NCBI RefSeq assembly: GCF_014651495.1 | Contig: NZ_BMWZ01000003.1 | Coordinates: 248,001-312,000, forward strand | Source: Algibacter mikhailovii | GTDB taxonomy: Bacteria > Bacteroidota > Bacteroidia > Flavobacteriales > Flavobacteriaceae | Direction: 5' to 3' | DNA length: 64,000 bases | Shown: piece by piece, positions 9,130-18,755 of the stretch | Layout of the letters: every line of letters begins with the position of its first letter | How positions within the stretch are numbered: the stretch's first letter is position 1 | Notes under the pieces: model-generated | Told to the model about the DNA's origin: nothing | Database searches by the model: none | Seen by the model: only the letters and a program-made list of their open reading frames with translations | Program-made: the position numbers and the translations under genes

Positions 9130-11196
9130 TTAGATTTTCACAAGTTTATATTGCCAATAAGTTCCTCCACCTACATCAATACTCACGTTTATAGTGTTAG
9201 CATCTGCAAAAGTGACATTATATACCACAGCATCTGGTGCGGCATTTGGATCAGAAATCTCAGAACCATTCACGGCTTTTGGCAGACCTATATAAGACCC
9301 TTTGCCATTTAGAGTAAATGTTCCGGCTCCACCATCATAAGAATATGTTGCTGGAATTGAGCCATCATGAGGTGCTACAGGAGTTCCACAAGAATCTCCT
9401 CCGCCTTGCCATCCTTCAATCCAAGTTTCAGCACCTGGAACATTTTGGAACGATCCATCTGCGCCAAACACATATAAATCATCATAATAACATGCTCTTC
9501 CTGTTACACAAGCAGGATCACAATTCCACCAGCTTACATCTCCAAGAGAAGGACCAACACCTAAGGCACCGCCTTCATTTGCTAATTGCCAAGTTCCAGT
9601 TAAAGGCGTGGTTACTACCCCTGCTCTAATCAATTTAAATTGCCAGAACGTACCGCCTCCAACATCAATATTAACTGCAATAGTATCATTATCTAAAAAC
9701 TCAAGATTATAAGTTATTGACGCCGGAGCATCTCCTGGGCTTGATAATTCTCCGCCATTGTAAGCTTTTGCTAAACCAATGAAAGCGCCAACGCCACTTA
9801 AGGTAACAGTACCTGCACCCTCATCATAGACATAGGTTGCTGGGTTAGATCCATCATGAGGTGCAACTGGAGTACCACATGAGTCTCCGCCACCTTGCCA
9901 ACCTTCAGTCCAAGTTTCAGCACCTAAATCATTTTGGAAAGATCCATCGTTACCAAAAATATACACATCGTCATAATAACATGCTCTGGCTGCAACACAA
10001 TCCGCATCACAATTCCACCAACTAACATCACCAACAGAAGGTCCAACACCCAAAGCACCACCTTCTGGAGCCATTACCCATTGTCCTGGTAATCCTGTTG
10101 CACCACTTGAAGGGATGGTTTGATTAATATCATCTATATAAAATGTCCATTCTGGTCCTCCGGCACCAACTGTACCAAAATCAAAGAAGTACACTAATTT
10201 TTGATAAGATTGAGATTCATCAATATCAGAGAAATCAAAAACGGCTTCTTCCCATGTACTAGTACCTTCCAAAGTAACTTCCTTCTCAACAAAAATTCCA
10301 GCATCGTCAAGGTTTTCAATTTTCAATAGAAGTTTACCACCTGCTCTTGGAGACCACACATTCATTTTTATAGCTTTTTTCAAGCTAAAATCAATTGGTG
10401 AAGACATAGTGATTACGTTTCCTGCCCATACTTCTGGACCACCTTTTACAATTTCACCTACTTTTGAAGATGAATTTCCATTGGTATCGGGATTATCAAT
10501 TACTGCTGCAGAAGCACCACCAAACCCAATAAAAGCAGAAGCGTCAAATACCTCAAAATCTACAGGAAATACTACTGGTGCAGAAATGGTAACTGTTTGT
10601 TCTAGTTCGCTAGATTCAACACCTCCACTTAAGGCAACTACCTTAATATTATAATCACCAACACCTGGATACTCGTTACTAACAGTACCGTCCAACTCTA
10701 AAGGCGTACCTTCTTCATCTGGATTAGTAGTGTCAAAAAATACGAGAAAACTTGATGCATAATCCGCCGTAGCCGATACATTAAGTACAAATGGATTTGC
10801 GCCATCTATCGCTGTATTAATTGTAATATTCTCAGGAGCTCTGAATGACACATTTACCGTTTGTGTACCTGTAGCTGATTTACCATTGATACCTGTAGCC
10901 GTAATAATGGCCTCAAAAGTACCTTCGGCATACATATGCTCAGCATATTCCCCAGGAGCTAAAGATTCTGAAACTTCAGAACCATCTCCAAAATCAACTA
11001 CAAAACTTGCCACACCATCACCTGTTGGGGTAATCTGCGTCAACCCTGTGTTATCAGGAATAACATTTACACCAGCAGAGATATTAGTTGGTGCTGCTAT
11101 ATTTTTAACAAAATCGACGTTCTCATCCTTATCGCAGCCAAATATCATCAGCATAGCGATAGCACAAAAACTAGTTATATATTTCATTGTTTTCAT
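9130..11196 (-). CDS. Surface glycan-binding lipoprotein (SusE/F position) with PKD, CBM-like and duplicated modules
   Basis: I place the start at the ATG at 11196, giving 688 residues. It lies 14 bases after the susD stop and is followed directly by a lipoprotein signal (AMLMIFGC). An upstream in-frame start at 11235 would overlap susD and put 13 charged residues before the signal. Domains in order: two PKD-like domains (about 25-205), a beta-sandwich CBM-like domain (about 210-365, ending WTFYIDDI), then two tandem copies of a roughly 160-residue module (about 368-527 and 530-688). Each copy carries GGALGVGPS, VSWWNCD, ACYYDD, EGWQGGGDSCG and PVAPHDGS. No catalytic motif is visible. By position after susCD it should bind the beta-glucan at the cell surface. 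The repeated Trp/Tyr-rich blocks are plausible sugar platforms. Confidence 0.85.
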   Translation of the reverse strand: MKTMKYITSFCAIAMLMIFGCDKDENVDFVKNIAAPTNISAGVNVIPDNTGLTQITPTGDGVASFVVDFGDGSEVSESLAPGEYAEHMYAEGTFEAIITATGINGKSATGTQTVNVSFRAPENITINTAIDGANPFVLNVSATADYASSFLVFFDTTNPDEEGTPLELDGTVSNEYPGVGDYNIKVVALSGGVESSELEQTVTISAPVVFPVDFEVFDASAFIGFGGASAAVIDNPDTNGNSSSKVGEIVKGGPEVWAGNVITMSSPIDFSLKKAIKMNVWSPRAGGKLLLKIENLDDAGIFVEKEVTLEGTSTWEEAVFDFSDIDESQSYQKLVYFFDFGTVGAGGPEWTFYIDDINQTIPSSGATGLPGQWVMAPEGGALGVGPSVGDVSWWNCDADCVAARACYYDDVYIFGNDGSFQNDLGAETWTEGWQGGGDSCGTPVAPHDGSNPATYVYDEGAGTVTLSGVGAFIGLAKAYNGGELSSPGDAPASITYNLEFLDNDTIAVNIDVGGGTFWQFKLIRAGVVTTPLTGTWQLANEGGALGVGPSLGDVSWWNCDPACVTGRACYYDDLYVFGADGSFQNVPGAETWIEGWQGGGDSCGTPVAPHDGSIPATYSYDGGAGTFTLNGKGSYIGLPKAVNGSEISDPNAAPDAVVYNVTFADANTINVSIDVGGGTYWQYKLVKI

Positions 11197-11210
11197 AATT
11201 TTTCTTTTTT

Positions 11211-12695
11211 TTAGTAATTCGGGTTTTGTGACCAATTTCCATTAGCAAATTGAATCTCCTCGATTGGAATTGGGAAAATATTATGCTTTCCCTCTACAAA
11301 TCCGGGGATTCTTGATCCATCACCAGTTCTAACCAGGTCAAAGAAACGGTGTCCTTCTCCCATAAGTTCTAAACGTCTTTCTCTAGCTATTGCACTTGTA
11401 AGATTACTACCCGAGTCGGTTATATCAACAGAGTTGTCATCAACGCCATAAGCACGTCTTCTCACTCTGTTTAAATACTCTTGTGCTTTTGTATCACTAA
11501 TTCCCCCAGTATTATAAGCTTCAGCAGCCATTAATAGCACATCTGCAAAACGAATGGCTCTGTAATTCCCAGGATTTGTTAAGTTTAAATCACCGGCAGC
11601 TTCTGAACTTCTTTTTCTTGGAATATATTTTCTATTAAAATACCCAGTATGTTCATAGCCTGTCCCAAAAGTAGCACCTTCTTGTGCAGCCCATGCGTCA
11701 ATATCTAAAATTGCTATGTCCTTACGTAAATCAGCATCTTCAAAAGCATCATAAGATTCTTGAGTAGGTACATTAAAACTAAATCCAGAAGAAAACAATG
11801 GACCTGTGTAGTTTCTTATACCACTAAATCCAATGGCAACATTACCTTCACTACATTGCAAACAATCAAATCCTGCACCTTCAACATCTGTATATTGAAC
11901 TTCAAAAACAGCCTCTATACTATTTTCGCCTTCAGCCTCCCAAAGCATTTCATAATCTTCAACCAAATCATAAGGTCCCATTTCAATTAAATTGTCAAAA
12001 ACCGTAGTAGCCTCACCGTATTTCTCTTGGTATAAATAGGCCTTACCTAAAAGTGCTTGAGCAGAACCTTTTGTCGCTCTTCCCGCCTGAGGAGCAGTGT
12101 AAGTCAAATTAGCTACAGCATATTGCAAGTCTTTTTCAATTAGAGCGTATACATCAGCTACTGGCGAACGCGGAATCGATGTTTCATCACCTATTTGAAA
12201 GCGAGATTCTTTCAACGGTACAGGACCAAACCATTTTACCAATTCAAAATAATAATACGCTCTTAAGAATCTAGTTTCAGCAATAAGTGCCTCCCTACCT
12301 TCAAAGTCGATTTTATCCTGAAATTCCATAATGAAATTTGTTCTACTCACACCAGCGTACATCCAGTTCCATACATCTCTTAAATTACTATTTACAGGGG
12401 TATGAACCATGTCATCAATTTGTTGCCACCCAATAACATCGGTAGCGCTTTCACCTCCACAAAGGGTATTATCAGAAGCGATTTCCCCAAGAATGGCATT
12501 CACGTATGAAGATTGTAATAAATCATAAGCACCTACAAGGGCATCATAATAATCTGATTCTGAATTAAAGTAATTTTCGGAATCAATATTGTAGACTTGA
12601 ACATCTTCAAGGTACGCATCGCCACAAGAATGAGCTCCAAACACAACCACTGCAATGGTTAAAGCTTTCGTTATTTTATTTATATATTTTTTCAT
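11211..12695 (-). CDS. susD: SusD/RagB-family outer-membrane glycan-binding lipoprotein
   Basis: The 494-residue protein has a lipoprotein signal ending GAHSCG (Cys about 24) and then the SusD opening with YFNSESDYYDALVGAYDLLQ. The TPR-type helical core includes EALIAETRFLRAYYYFELV, and the RagB/SusD C-terminal region contains RFADVLLMAAEAYN and ERRLELMGEGHRFFDLVR. It would form the lid of the SusC transporter and deliver beta-glucan oligosaccharides. It follows susC by 13 bases and precedes the glycan-binding protein gene. Specificity is inferred from the GH16, GH3 and GH149 neighbours. Confidence 0.95.
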   Translation of the reverse strand: MKKYINKITKALTIAVVVFGAHSCGDAYLEDVQVYNIDSENYFNSESDYYDALVGAYDLLQSSYVNAILGEIASDNTLCGGESATDVIGWQQIDDMVHTPVNSNLRDVWNWMYAGVSRTNFIMEFQDKIDFEGREALIAETRFLRAYYYFELVKWFGPVPLKESRFQIGDETSIPRSPVADVYALIEKDLQYAVANLTYTAPQAGRATKGSAQALLGKAYLYQEKYGEATTVFDNLIEMGPYDLVEDYEMLWEAEGENSIEAVFEVQYTDVEGAGFDCLQCSEGNVAIGFSGIRNYTGPLFSSGFSFNVPTQESYDAFEDADLRKDIAILDIDAWAAQEGATFGTGYEHTGYFNRKYIPRKRSSEAAGDLNLTNPGNYRAIRFADVLLMAAEAYNTGGISDTKAQEYLNRVRRRAYGVDDNSVDITDSGSNLTSAIARERRLELMGEGHRFFDLVRTGDGSRIPGFVEGKHNIFPIPIEEIQFANGNWSQNPNY

Positions 12696-12708
12696 CTTGT
12701 ATATTATT

Positions 12709-15708
12709 TTAGATTGATAGATTTAAACCAATAATAAATTGTCTCGCAATAGGGTAGAAACCATAGTCAATTCCTCCTCCAATAGCAGCCCCATTTGTCG
12801 CTGCTGGATCATAACCATTATATTTTGTAATGGTAAACGGGTTGTTTATTAAGGTATAAATACGAAGCTTTTTGATGCCAATTTTTTCAACAACATCATC
12901 CCCTAAAGAATAACCTAACTGAATGTTTTGGACTCTTAAGAATGACGAATCTTCAACATAAAAATCTGAAAACAATCTATTAGTTGTTCCTCCATTAGTC
13001 ACTCTTGGAACAGAGTTGCTAGTACCTTCACCGGTCCATCTATCTAAATACAATTTCAAGCGGTTTACATTAGATTGATCACGCTCATAGTTTCTAACGG
13101 TCTCTTTTCCTAACTCTGCATACATGTATGCTCCAAAATCCCAGTTTTTATAATCAAAGCTTAAATTAAGCCCCATAATATAATCTGCTTGAGGTTTTCC
13201 CAATTTGGTTCTATCTGCATCAGTAATTTCACCGTCATTATCTATATCTAAAAAGCGAATATCTCCTGGAGCTGCATCCGGTTGTGCTGAAGCATCAACT
13301 TCGGCTTGATTTTGAAATAAACCATTGGTCTTGTACCCTAGGAAATACCCAACCGGTTGACCTGGTTCTAAAACTGCTATTTGTGGTTGACCAACACTAA
13401 AATCACCACCTCTTGAAGGAATATTGTCTCTTACCTCAAGTACTTCACCTTCAATCTTAGTAACGTTATAGTTTATGGCAAAAGCTGTGTTATCATTAAT
13501 TTGATTTTTATAACCTATTGCTAATTCAATACCTGTATTTCGTGTAGTACCTGCATTTACAGTTGGTAATCCCGCTCCGGGAGCAAAACCACCTAAAATA
13601 CCTGAAACAGGAAAACTAGAAATTAACAAATCTTCTCTATCTTCAATGAAATAGTCAGCTACAATAGTTAGTTTGTTATCAAACATGTTTAAATCTAAAC
13701 CAACATCAAACTTTTTTGCTGTTTCCCATGAAGCATCAGGGTTTGGTATTCTACCACTGGCTCTACCGTTAGTAATTGCACCATCTAAAACATAAGTTGC
13801 TTCACCATCTAAAAGGGCTCTATATAAATCAGCACCAGTATTATTACCCAGAGTACCAAAACTACCTCTTAACTTCAAGAAATTAATCGTTTCCGAATCC
13901 TCCAAAAATGCTTCATCAGAAATTTTCCAACCTGCGGTTACAGAGGAGAAGTAATCAATTCGATTATCTGGAGAAAAATCAGAAGATCCATCTCTACGAA
14001 TCATTGCAGATAATAAGTACTTCCCTTTATAATCATATTGTACTCTACCAAAGAATGAAGACAACCGACTATCATAGGTATAAGAATTTGCATTTTTTGT
14101 TTCGCTTATTCCATTAGCTAACTGTATTTCAGCAAAATCCCACGAGTTATTGGGTACGTCAAAACCTGTACCACTTAAATTATCTCCCCAATCTCTAATA
14201 ACACTTGTACCAAGTGTAAACGTTGTATTATGGTTTTCAGCAAAAGTTCTTTGATAATTACCAAAGGTCTCCCAAGTGTAAGAATTATTAGTGTTTCTAT
14301 ATTGGTTTACACTGCTTCTTGGGTTATTAAATACTTTACCTGAACCATATTCCACCTCAGGGCTAAATGTTTTTCCTTTATCATTATAAGATCTTATACC
14401 AAGACGAGAAGTGAATGACAAACCTTCAATAGGCGTATAGACCAACTGAAATGTACCCTCAATAGCATTTCCATTATAATCGTTGTACGTGTTAGCTATT
14501 TGAGTTAAAGGATTAATCACCTCGTTTCCTAAAAAACCAGAAGGATCTCCTTCATCAACACCATACGTTGGTGCGTAATTAAGCGCGTTAAATAACGGTG
14601 TCCCTAAAGCATTTTCACCAATGGTTTGTCGGTTTGAATTAAAGTAGTTTGCGGAAGTTGTAAACTTCAACTTTTTGCCTATATCAAATCCTAGTTTGAT
14701 TTTAACATTGGCTCTTCTAAAATTTGATTTTTCAGGTGAAATAATACCTTTTTGGTCTATATAAGATCCCCCAAAATAATAAGTACTTGTTTCTCCACCA
14801 CCTGAAGCACTAACATTATGGTTCATTATAGGAGCGGTAGTAAACAATTCATCCTGCCAGTTGGTTCCTACGCCTAAACCACTTACATCAGGATAAGGTA
14901 AGGCCTCACCATTTGCTGCATGGCTTTCATTAAGGATTAGGGCATACTCCGTAGCATTTAAATATGGCAATTTACGTGTAGTTTGTTGCACACCAGTAAA
15001 TCCGTTATAGTTGATTTTTAATGCCTGGTTCTTTTTACCACTTTTAGTAGTTACCAAAACCACCCCGTTTGCACCTTCTATACCATAAATTGCTGCTTGA
15101 GCATCTTTAAGAATTGAAAAGGTTTCAATATCACTAGGGTTAATGGTGTTTAAATCTCCTTTGTAACCGTCAACAATTACTAAAGGTCCATTGTCACCGT
15201 TTGAACTAACACCTCTAATTAAGATGTTGAATCCACCACCTGGTGAACCCGAGGGAGCGGTTACTGCTACCCCAGCTGAAGTACCTTGTAACGCCTGGGC
15301 TGCATCTACTGGTTTTAAATCCTCAATGGTTTGTGAATCTACAATGGCCACTGCCCCTGTAACATCCTTTTTCTTTTGTGTACCATAACCAATAACAACT
15401 ACTTCATCTAGTTGCGCTAAGTCTTCTTGTAAGACAATAGTTAAAGGTTCATTGCTTGTGATAGTAATTTCTTTAGTTACATATCCTATGTAACTAACGG
15501 TAATTATCGAACCCGTTTCAACCTCGTTTAAAGTAAAATTACCATCAAAGTCTGTTGTAGATCCTTTGCTAGTATCCTTTACAATAATGTTTGCCCCAGG
15601 AACTGGAAATCCTGTTTCATCCTGAACAACTCCACTTATGTCCACATTTTGTGCACTGGAGTATGCTATAAAGAATAAGGTTAAAATTTTGAATAGCGTG
15701 TGTCTCAT
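12709..15708 (-). CDS. susC: SusC/RagA-family TonB-linked outer-membrane transporter
   Basis: A 999-residue outer-membrane beta-barrel. It has a signal peptide (about 1-19), a carboxypeptidase-D-like domain (about 22-100, starting DISGVVQDETGFPVPGA), a TonB-box region around LDEVVVIGYGTQKKKDVTGA, a plug domain with NILIRGVSS and DPSDIETFSILKDAQA-like spacing to GANGVVLVTTKSG, and a barrel ending IIGLNLSI. It would import glucan oligosaccharides captured by SusD. It is the first gene of its unit, 230 bases from the upstream regulator gene. Confidence 0.96.
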   Translation of the reverse strand: MRHTLFKILTLFFIAYSSAQNVDISGVVQDETGFPVPGANIIVKDTSKGSTTDFDGNFTLNEVETGSIITVSYIGYVTKEITITSNEPLTIVLQEDLAQLDEVVVIGYGTQKKKDVTGAVAIVDSQTIEDLKPVDAAQALQGTSAGVAVTAPSGSPGGGFNILIRGVSSNGDNGPLVIVDGYKGDLNTINPSDIETFSILKDAQAAIYGIEGANGVVLVTTKSGKKNQALKINYNGFTGVQQTTRKLPYLNATEYALILNESHAANGEALPYPDVSGLGVGTNWQDELFTTAPIMNHNVSASGGGETSTYYFGGSYIDQKGIISPEKSNFRRANVKIKLGFDIGKKLKFTTSANYFNSNRQTIGENALGTPLFNALNYAPTYGVDEGDPSGFLGNEVINPLTQIANTYNDYNGNAIEGTFQLVYTPIEGLSFTSRLGIRSYNDKGKTFSPEVEYGSGKVFNNPRSSVNQYRNTNNSYTWETFGNYQRTFAENHNTTFTLGTSVIRDWGDNLSGTGFDVPNNSWDFAEIQLANGISETKNANSYTYDSRLSSFFGRVQYDYKGKYLLSAMIRRDGSSDFSPDNRIDYFSSVTAGWKISDEAFLEDSETINFLKLRGSFGTLGNNTGADLYRALLDGEATYVLDGAITNGRASGRIPNPDASWETAKKFDVGLDLNMFDNKLTIVADYFIEDREDLLISSFPVSGILGGFAPGAGLPTVNAGTTRNTGIELAIGYKNQINDNTAFAINYNVTKIEGEVLEVRDNIPSRGGDFSVGQPQIAVLEPGQPVGYFLGYKTNGLFQNQAEVDASAQPDAAPGDIRFLDIDNDGEITDADRTKLGKPQADYIMGLNLSFDYKNWDFGAYMYAELGKETVRNYERDQSNVNRLKLYLDRWTGEGTSNSVPRVTNGGTTNRLFSDFYVEDSSFLRVQNIQLGYSLGDDVVEKIGIKKLRIYTLINNPFTITKYNGYDPAATNGAAIGGGIDYGFYPIARQFIIGLNLSI

Positions 15709-15896
15709 AAAATTGTTAGTTTTTGTTTTAAGTAAAATTATCGAATCACATTGTTGATTTAATAATTTACACCGCTACAAAAAACATACAATTCAAAAAA
15801 AAGGACACATTTTTATTAAAACCCCAATAATTACAAGGTTTTAACATAGATTTAAGGAAATTAAATTTTTAACCAAAAAACCACTTTTTAAGCCAA

Positions 15897-15937
15897 TGTT
15901 GTGGTCTTGTATAGGTATAAAATAGCTGTGTTGTGGT
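15897..15937. repeat. Direct repeat TGTTGTGGT x2, 32-bp period, upstream of susC
   Basis: TGTTGTGGT occurs at 15897-15905 and again at 15929-15937, 32 bases start to start (about three helical turns). A further ACCAC in inverted orientation lies at 15880-15884. The pair sits at the end of the regulator gene, about 190-230 bases upstream of susC. Binding by the adjacent LuxR-type regulator is possible but not shown. Confidence 0.3.
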
Positions 15938-15938
15938 T

Positions 15939-18755
15939 TTAAATTTCCAAAATATAATCCGTTAAGCTTGATTCATGCTTTAGATTCATTTTTTTCCTCA
16001 ACCTATAACGTTTAACCTCAACACTTCTAGATGAGATATTTAACAATGGAGCAATCTCTTTTGATGACAAATTAAGTCTCAAATAGGTACATAACCTTAA
16101 GTCATTTGAAGTGAGTTCTGGGTGAAGAGATTTAATCTTTTTCAAAAAATCCTTATCGGCATTATTAAACGCCTCTTCAAAAACATGCCAATCATCATTA
16201 TTGTTTAGATTCCTATCAATTATCTTAACCACTTGTTTGATGCTCTTACTATCTTCTGTACTTAATAATTCCTTTTTAATACTATTCAAAAACTCATTCT
16301 TTTTAATTAAACTCATAGTAGAAATACCAAGCTCTCTATTCTTACTTTCAATATCCTGCCTCAGCTTATCATTATTAAATCGCATAAGCTGCTGCTTATT
16401 TTCTAACTCCTTTAATTCCAACTCGCGCTGAGACTCTTTAAGTAATACCTCCCGCTGTTTTCTATAATACCTTGTATATACATTATGCATAAACAATGAA
16501 AATAAAAGCACTAGTATAACATATATGCCGATCATCACATTGGTTAAAAACCATGGTCTGTCAATACTAAATTCATACGACGCCGTATTTTCGGTCACTC
16601 TATTCCCAACACGTGCCCTTAATTTGAATACATAATCCCCAAATGATAAATTTTTAAACAGTGTATGAGCATCCGTAGACCAATCGCTCCATTCTGGATA
16701 CATACCTTCAAGCTTATATTGATATTCTGTATCAATATACTTATCAAACTCTGCTACACTAAAATTAAAAAGCACATCGCTCTCTGAATTTTCAAAAAAT
16801 CCTTTTTCCAATTTATTAACTGTATCAGGCGGCGCGTTAAATTTGCTTTTAACAATCGTGTTAAGGACCACATTATAATTCTTTTTAGGTAGTCTTTCCA
16901 AATCTACCATAGTATACCCTGTAGAAGTACCAATTAAATAGCGCTCTTTATCAATATGGGTAATATTTTCATACCCCGTCAAACCTCTTGGTAAAGATTG
17001 TGATAAGGATATCGAATTAATTTTTGGAACATCACTTAACTTACCTGGTGACAAATAATTTAAACTGTATTTTGAAAAAGCCCATAAGGTATTGGTCAAT
17101 GGGGTATTAATTAACTTCCCTGAAGTATATTCATTACTTTTAAAAAGTGTGCTCAATACCGAATCTTTTACAAACTTATTATATTCATCTTGGTATGTGA
17201 AAACACCTTTTTTACAGCCGAACAATAGTTTATCCTTATATTTCACAATACTAGAATGAAGCTCTTTATCTACTGCTGGAATTTTTTCTATTTTTAATGC
17301 CTTTTTAAAATCCTTATCTACCTCTAATTTAAATACCCCTTTATATTCATGGCTTATGAAAATATGATTATTATATAATTCATAAAACCTACTTGACAAA
17401 TCAAAACCTTCAATTCTATTTCTTAGCACCCAATTACCATTTTGGTTTTCTATCACATACAATCCATTGTAATTGCCCTGAAGCAGCCAATTAGGATTTC
17501 CAGGAATCGCTTTAATATCCCAAGTCCCATGATCAATGCCCTTAATTTTTTTGGCCTCTCTCCCGCTTACTATAGAGGTTCCTGTATCATGACCACAGAA
17601 CAAAACATCATCAAAAACAACTAAATTCCATACAGATTCCTGAATTCCAGAAAGTAAAGCAAACTCTCCATCACTATTTAAAGGTTTATAAAACAAACCT
17701 TGATTAGTTCCTAAATACAAAACATCATTAAAGACTGTCGATGTATGCACCGTTCCTAATTTACCATCCTCATCCTTATAAGTAGTAAATGGAGATTTAA
17801 TATTTATACAATTTATTCCATTTTCCAAAGCCAACCAGATATTGCTATCCTCATCCTCAAAAACCGCATGCACCGTATTATTACTCAGACCATGTATTAC
17901 ATCAATTTTATAATCCAGTTTCCCGTCATCAGTTAAATGAAGAATACCATCAGATCTTGTTCCTAAAACAAAGCTTCCATCTCTTAACTGAATACTTCTG
18001 AAAACACTTACTTCAGAAAGCACGTTATTAGCTGTTATATTCCACTTTGAAATACCATTATTAGATAACACATAGAACCCTTCGTTTTCGGTTTCTACTA
18101 ATAAGCCATCATTAGTTTTATATATATTAACAAGCCTATTGTATGCCACAATCGGATTATCAGAAACTAACTTAGCATCCCCATTTTCTATTTTATAAAT
18201 ACCTTCATTGGTTTTTTGGAAATAAATACTTTCATCCACCTCAAACATTTTGTAAATAATTGATTGGGATTCTATAGTACTATAAGTACCATCTAATTTA
18301 TTATATATATATATGCGCCTTAAGGATTGAAACAATATATAATCTTCAACACTAAGGATATTCCAAAAGCTTTCTTCTTCAACAAATTCTATTTCTAAGG
18401 CCTCAGAAAGGGAAGAATAGAATAAGATGCCGAAATCATTTTTTTGCCAATACCCAAAATCGTTGTTACTTCCGGAATAAATTAAATTATCAATTACACT
18501 AACAGATCGCATTATAGTTTCATTCGGCGATTCATATAGTTTCCAATAAGCGCCATTATACTCTAAAAGTCCTTTATTATTTGCGACATAAATATTTCGA
18601 TCTTTAGATTGGGCAACACTCCAATTCTGTGTTTCAGCCTCGTAATCAGTAGCTGAAAATACTTCTATAGGAGGCTGTTCTTGTGCAGTTAATTTCAAAA
18701 CAAAAAACACACACAACAAAAAGTGATTATAATCTATTAGTTTCATTTTAGCCAT
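15939..18755 (-). CDS. Membrane-anchored sensor with Y_Y_Y domain and C-terminal LuxR-type HTH (PUL regulator)
   Basis: The 938-residue protein starts with a signal peptide (cleavage near LTAQEQ), followed by about 640 residues of beta-propeller-like repeats of the two-component regulator propeller type, with blocks such as VFEDEDSNIWLALENGINCI. A triple-tyrosine domain ends around residue 730 (YQYKLEGMYPEWSDWS, FKLRARVGN). One transmembrane helix spans about 735-760, a coiled coil about 760-830, and a LuxR/GerE-like HTH about 880-938 (LSSKEIAPLLNISSRSVEVK). There is no histidine kinase, ATPase or receiver domain, so signal would pass from periplasm to DNA-binding domain in one chain. It lies upstream of susC on the same strand and is the likely glucan-responsive activator. 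ATG at 18746 (codon 4) is an alternative start. Confidence 0.87.
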   Translation of the reverse strand: MAKMKLIDYNHFLLCVFFVLKLTAQEQPPIEVFSATDYEAETQNWSVAQSKDRNIYVANNKGLLEYNGAYWKLYESPNETIMRSVSVIDNLIYSGSNNDFGYWQKNDFGILFYSSLSEALEIEFVEEESFWNILSVEDYILFQSLRRIYIYNKLDGTYSTIESQSIIYKMFEVDESIYFQKTNEGIYKIENGDAKLVSDNPIVAYNRLVNIYKTNDGLLVETENEGFYVLSNNGISKWNITANNVLSEVSVFRSIQLRDGSFVLGTRSDGILHLTDDGKLDYKIDVIHGLSNNTVHAVFEDEDSNIWLALENGINCINIKSPFTTYKDEDGKLGTVHTSTVFNDVLYLGTNQGLFYKPLNSDGEFALLSGIQESVWNLVVFDDVLFCGHDTGTSIVSGREAKKIKGIDHGTWDIKAIPGNPNWLLQGNYNGLYVIENQNGNWVLRNRIEGFDLSSRFYELYNNHIFISHEYKGVFKLEVDKDFKKALKIEKIPAVDKELHSSIVKYKDKLLFGCKKGVFTYQDEYNKFVKDSVLSTLFKSNEYTSGKLINTPLTNTLWAFSKYSLNYLSPGKLSDVPKINSISLSQSLPRGLTGYENITHIDKERYLIGTSTGYTMVDLERLPKKNYNVVLNTIVKSKFNAPPDTVNKLEKGFFENSESDVLFNFSVAEFDKYIDTEYQYKLEGMYPEWSDWSTDAHTLFKNLSFGDYVFKLRARVGNRVTENTASYEFSIDRPWFLTNVMIGIYVILVLLFSLFMHNVYTRYYRKQREVLLKESQRELELKELENKQQLMRFNNDKLRQDIESKNRELGISTMSLIKKNEFLNSIKKELLSTEDSKSIKQVVKIIDRNLNNNDDWHVFEEAFNNADKDFLKKIKSLHPELTSNDLRLCTYLRLNLSSKEIAPLLNISSRSVEVKRYRLRKKMNLKHESSLTDYILEI

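Noticed and set aside
9318-9629. His- and Leu-rich open frame on the plus strand
   Set aside because: It lies opposite the repeated glycan-binding gene, and its odd composition is explained by the complement of that repeat.
10886-11245. 119-codon open frame on the plus strand
   Set aside because: Fully antisense to the binding-protein gene, with no family resemblance.
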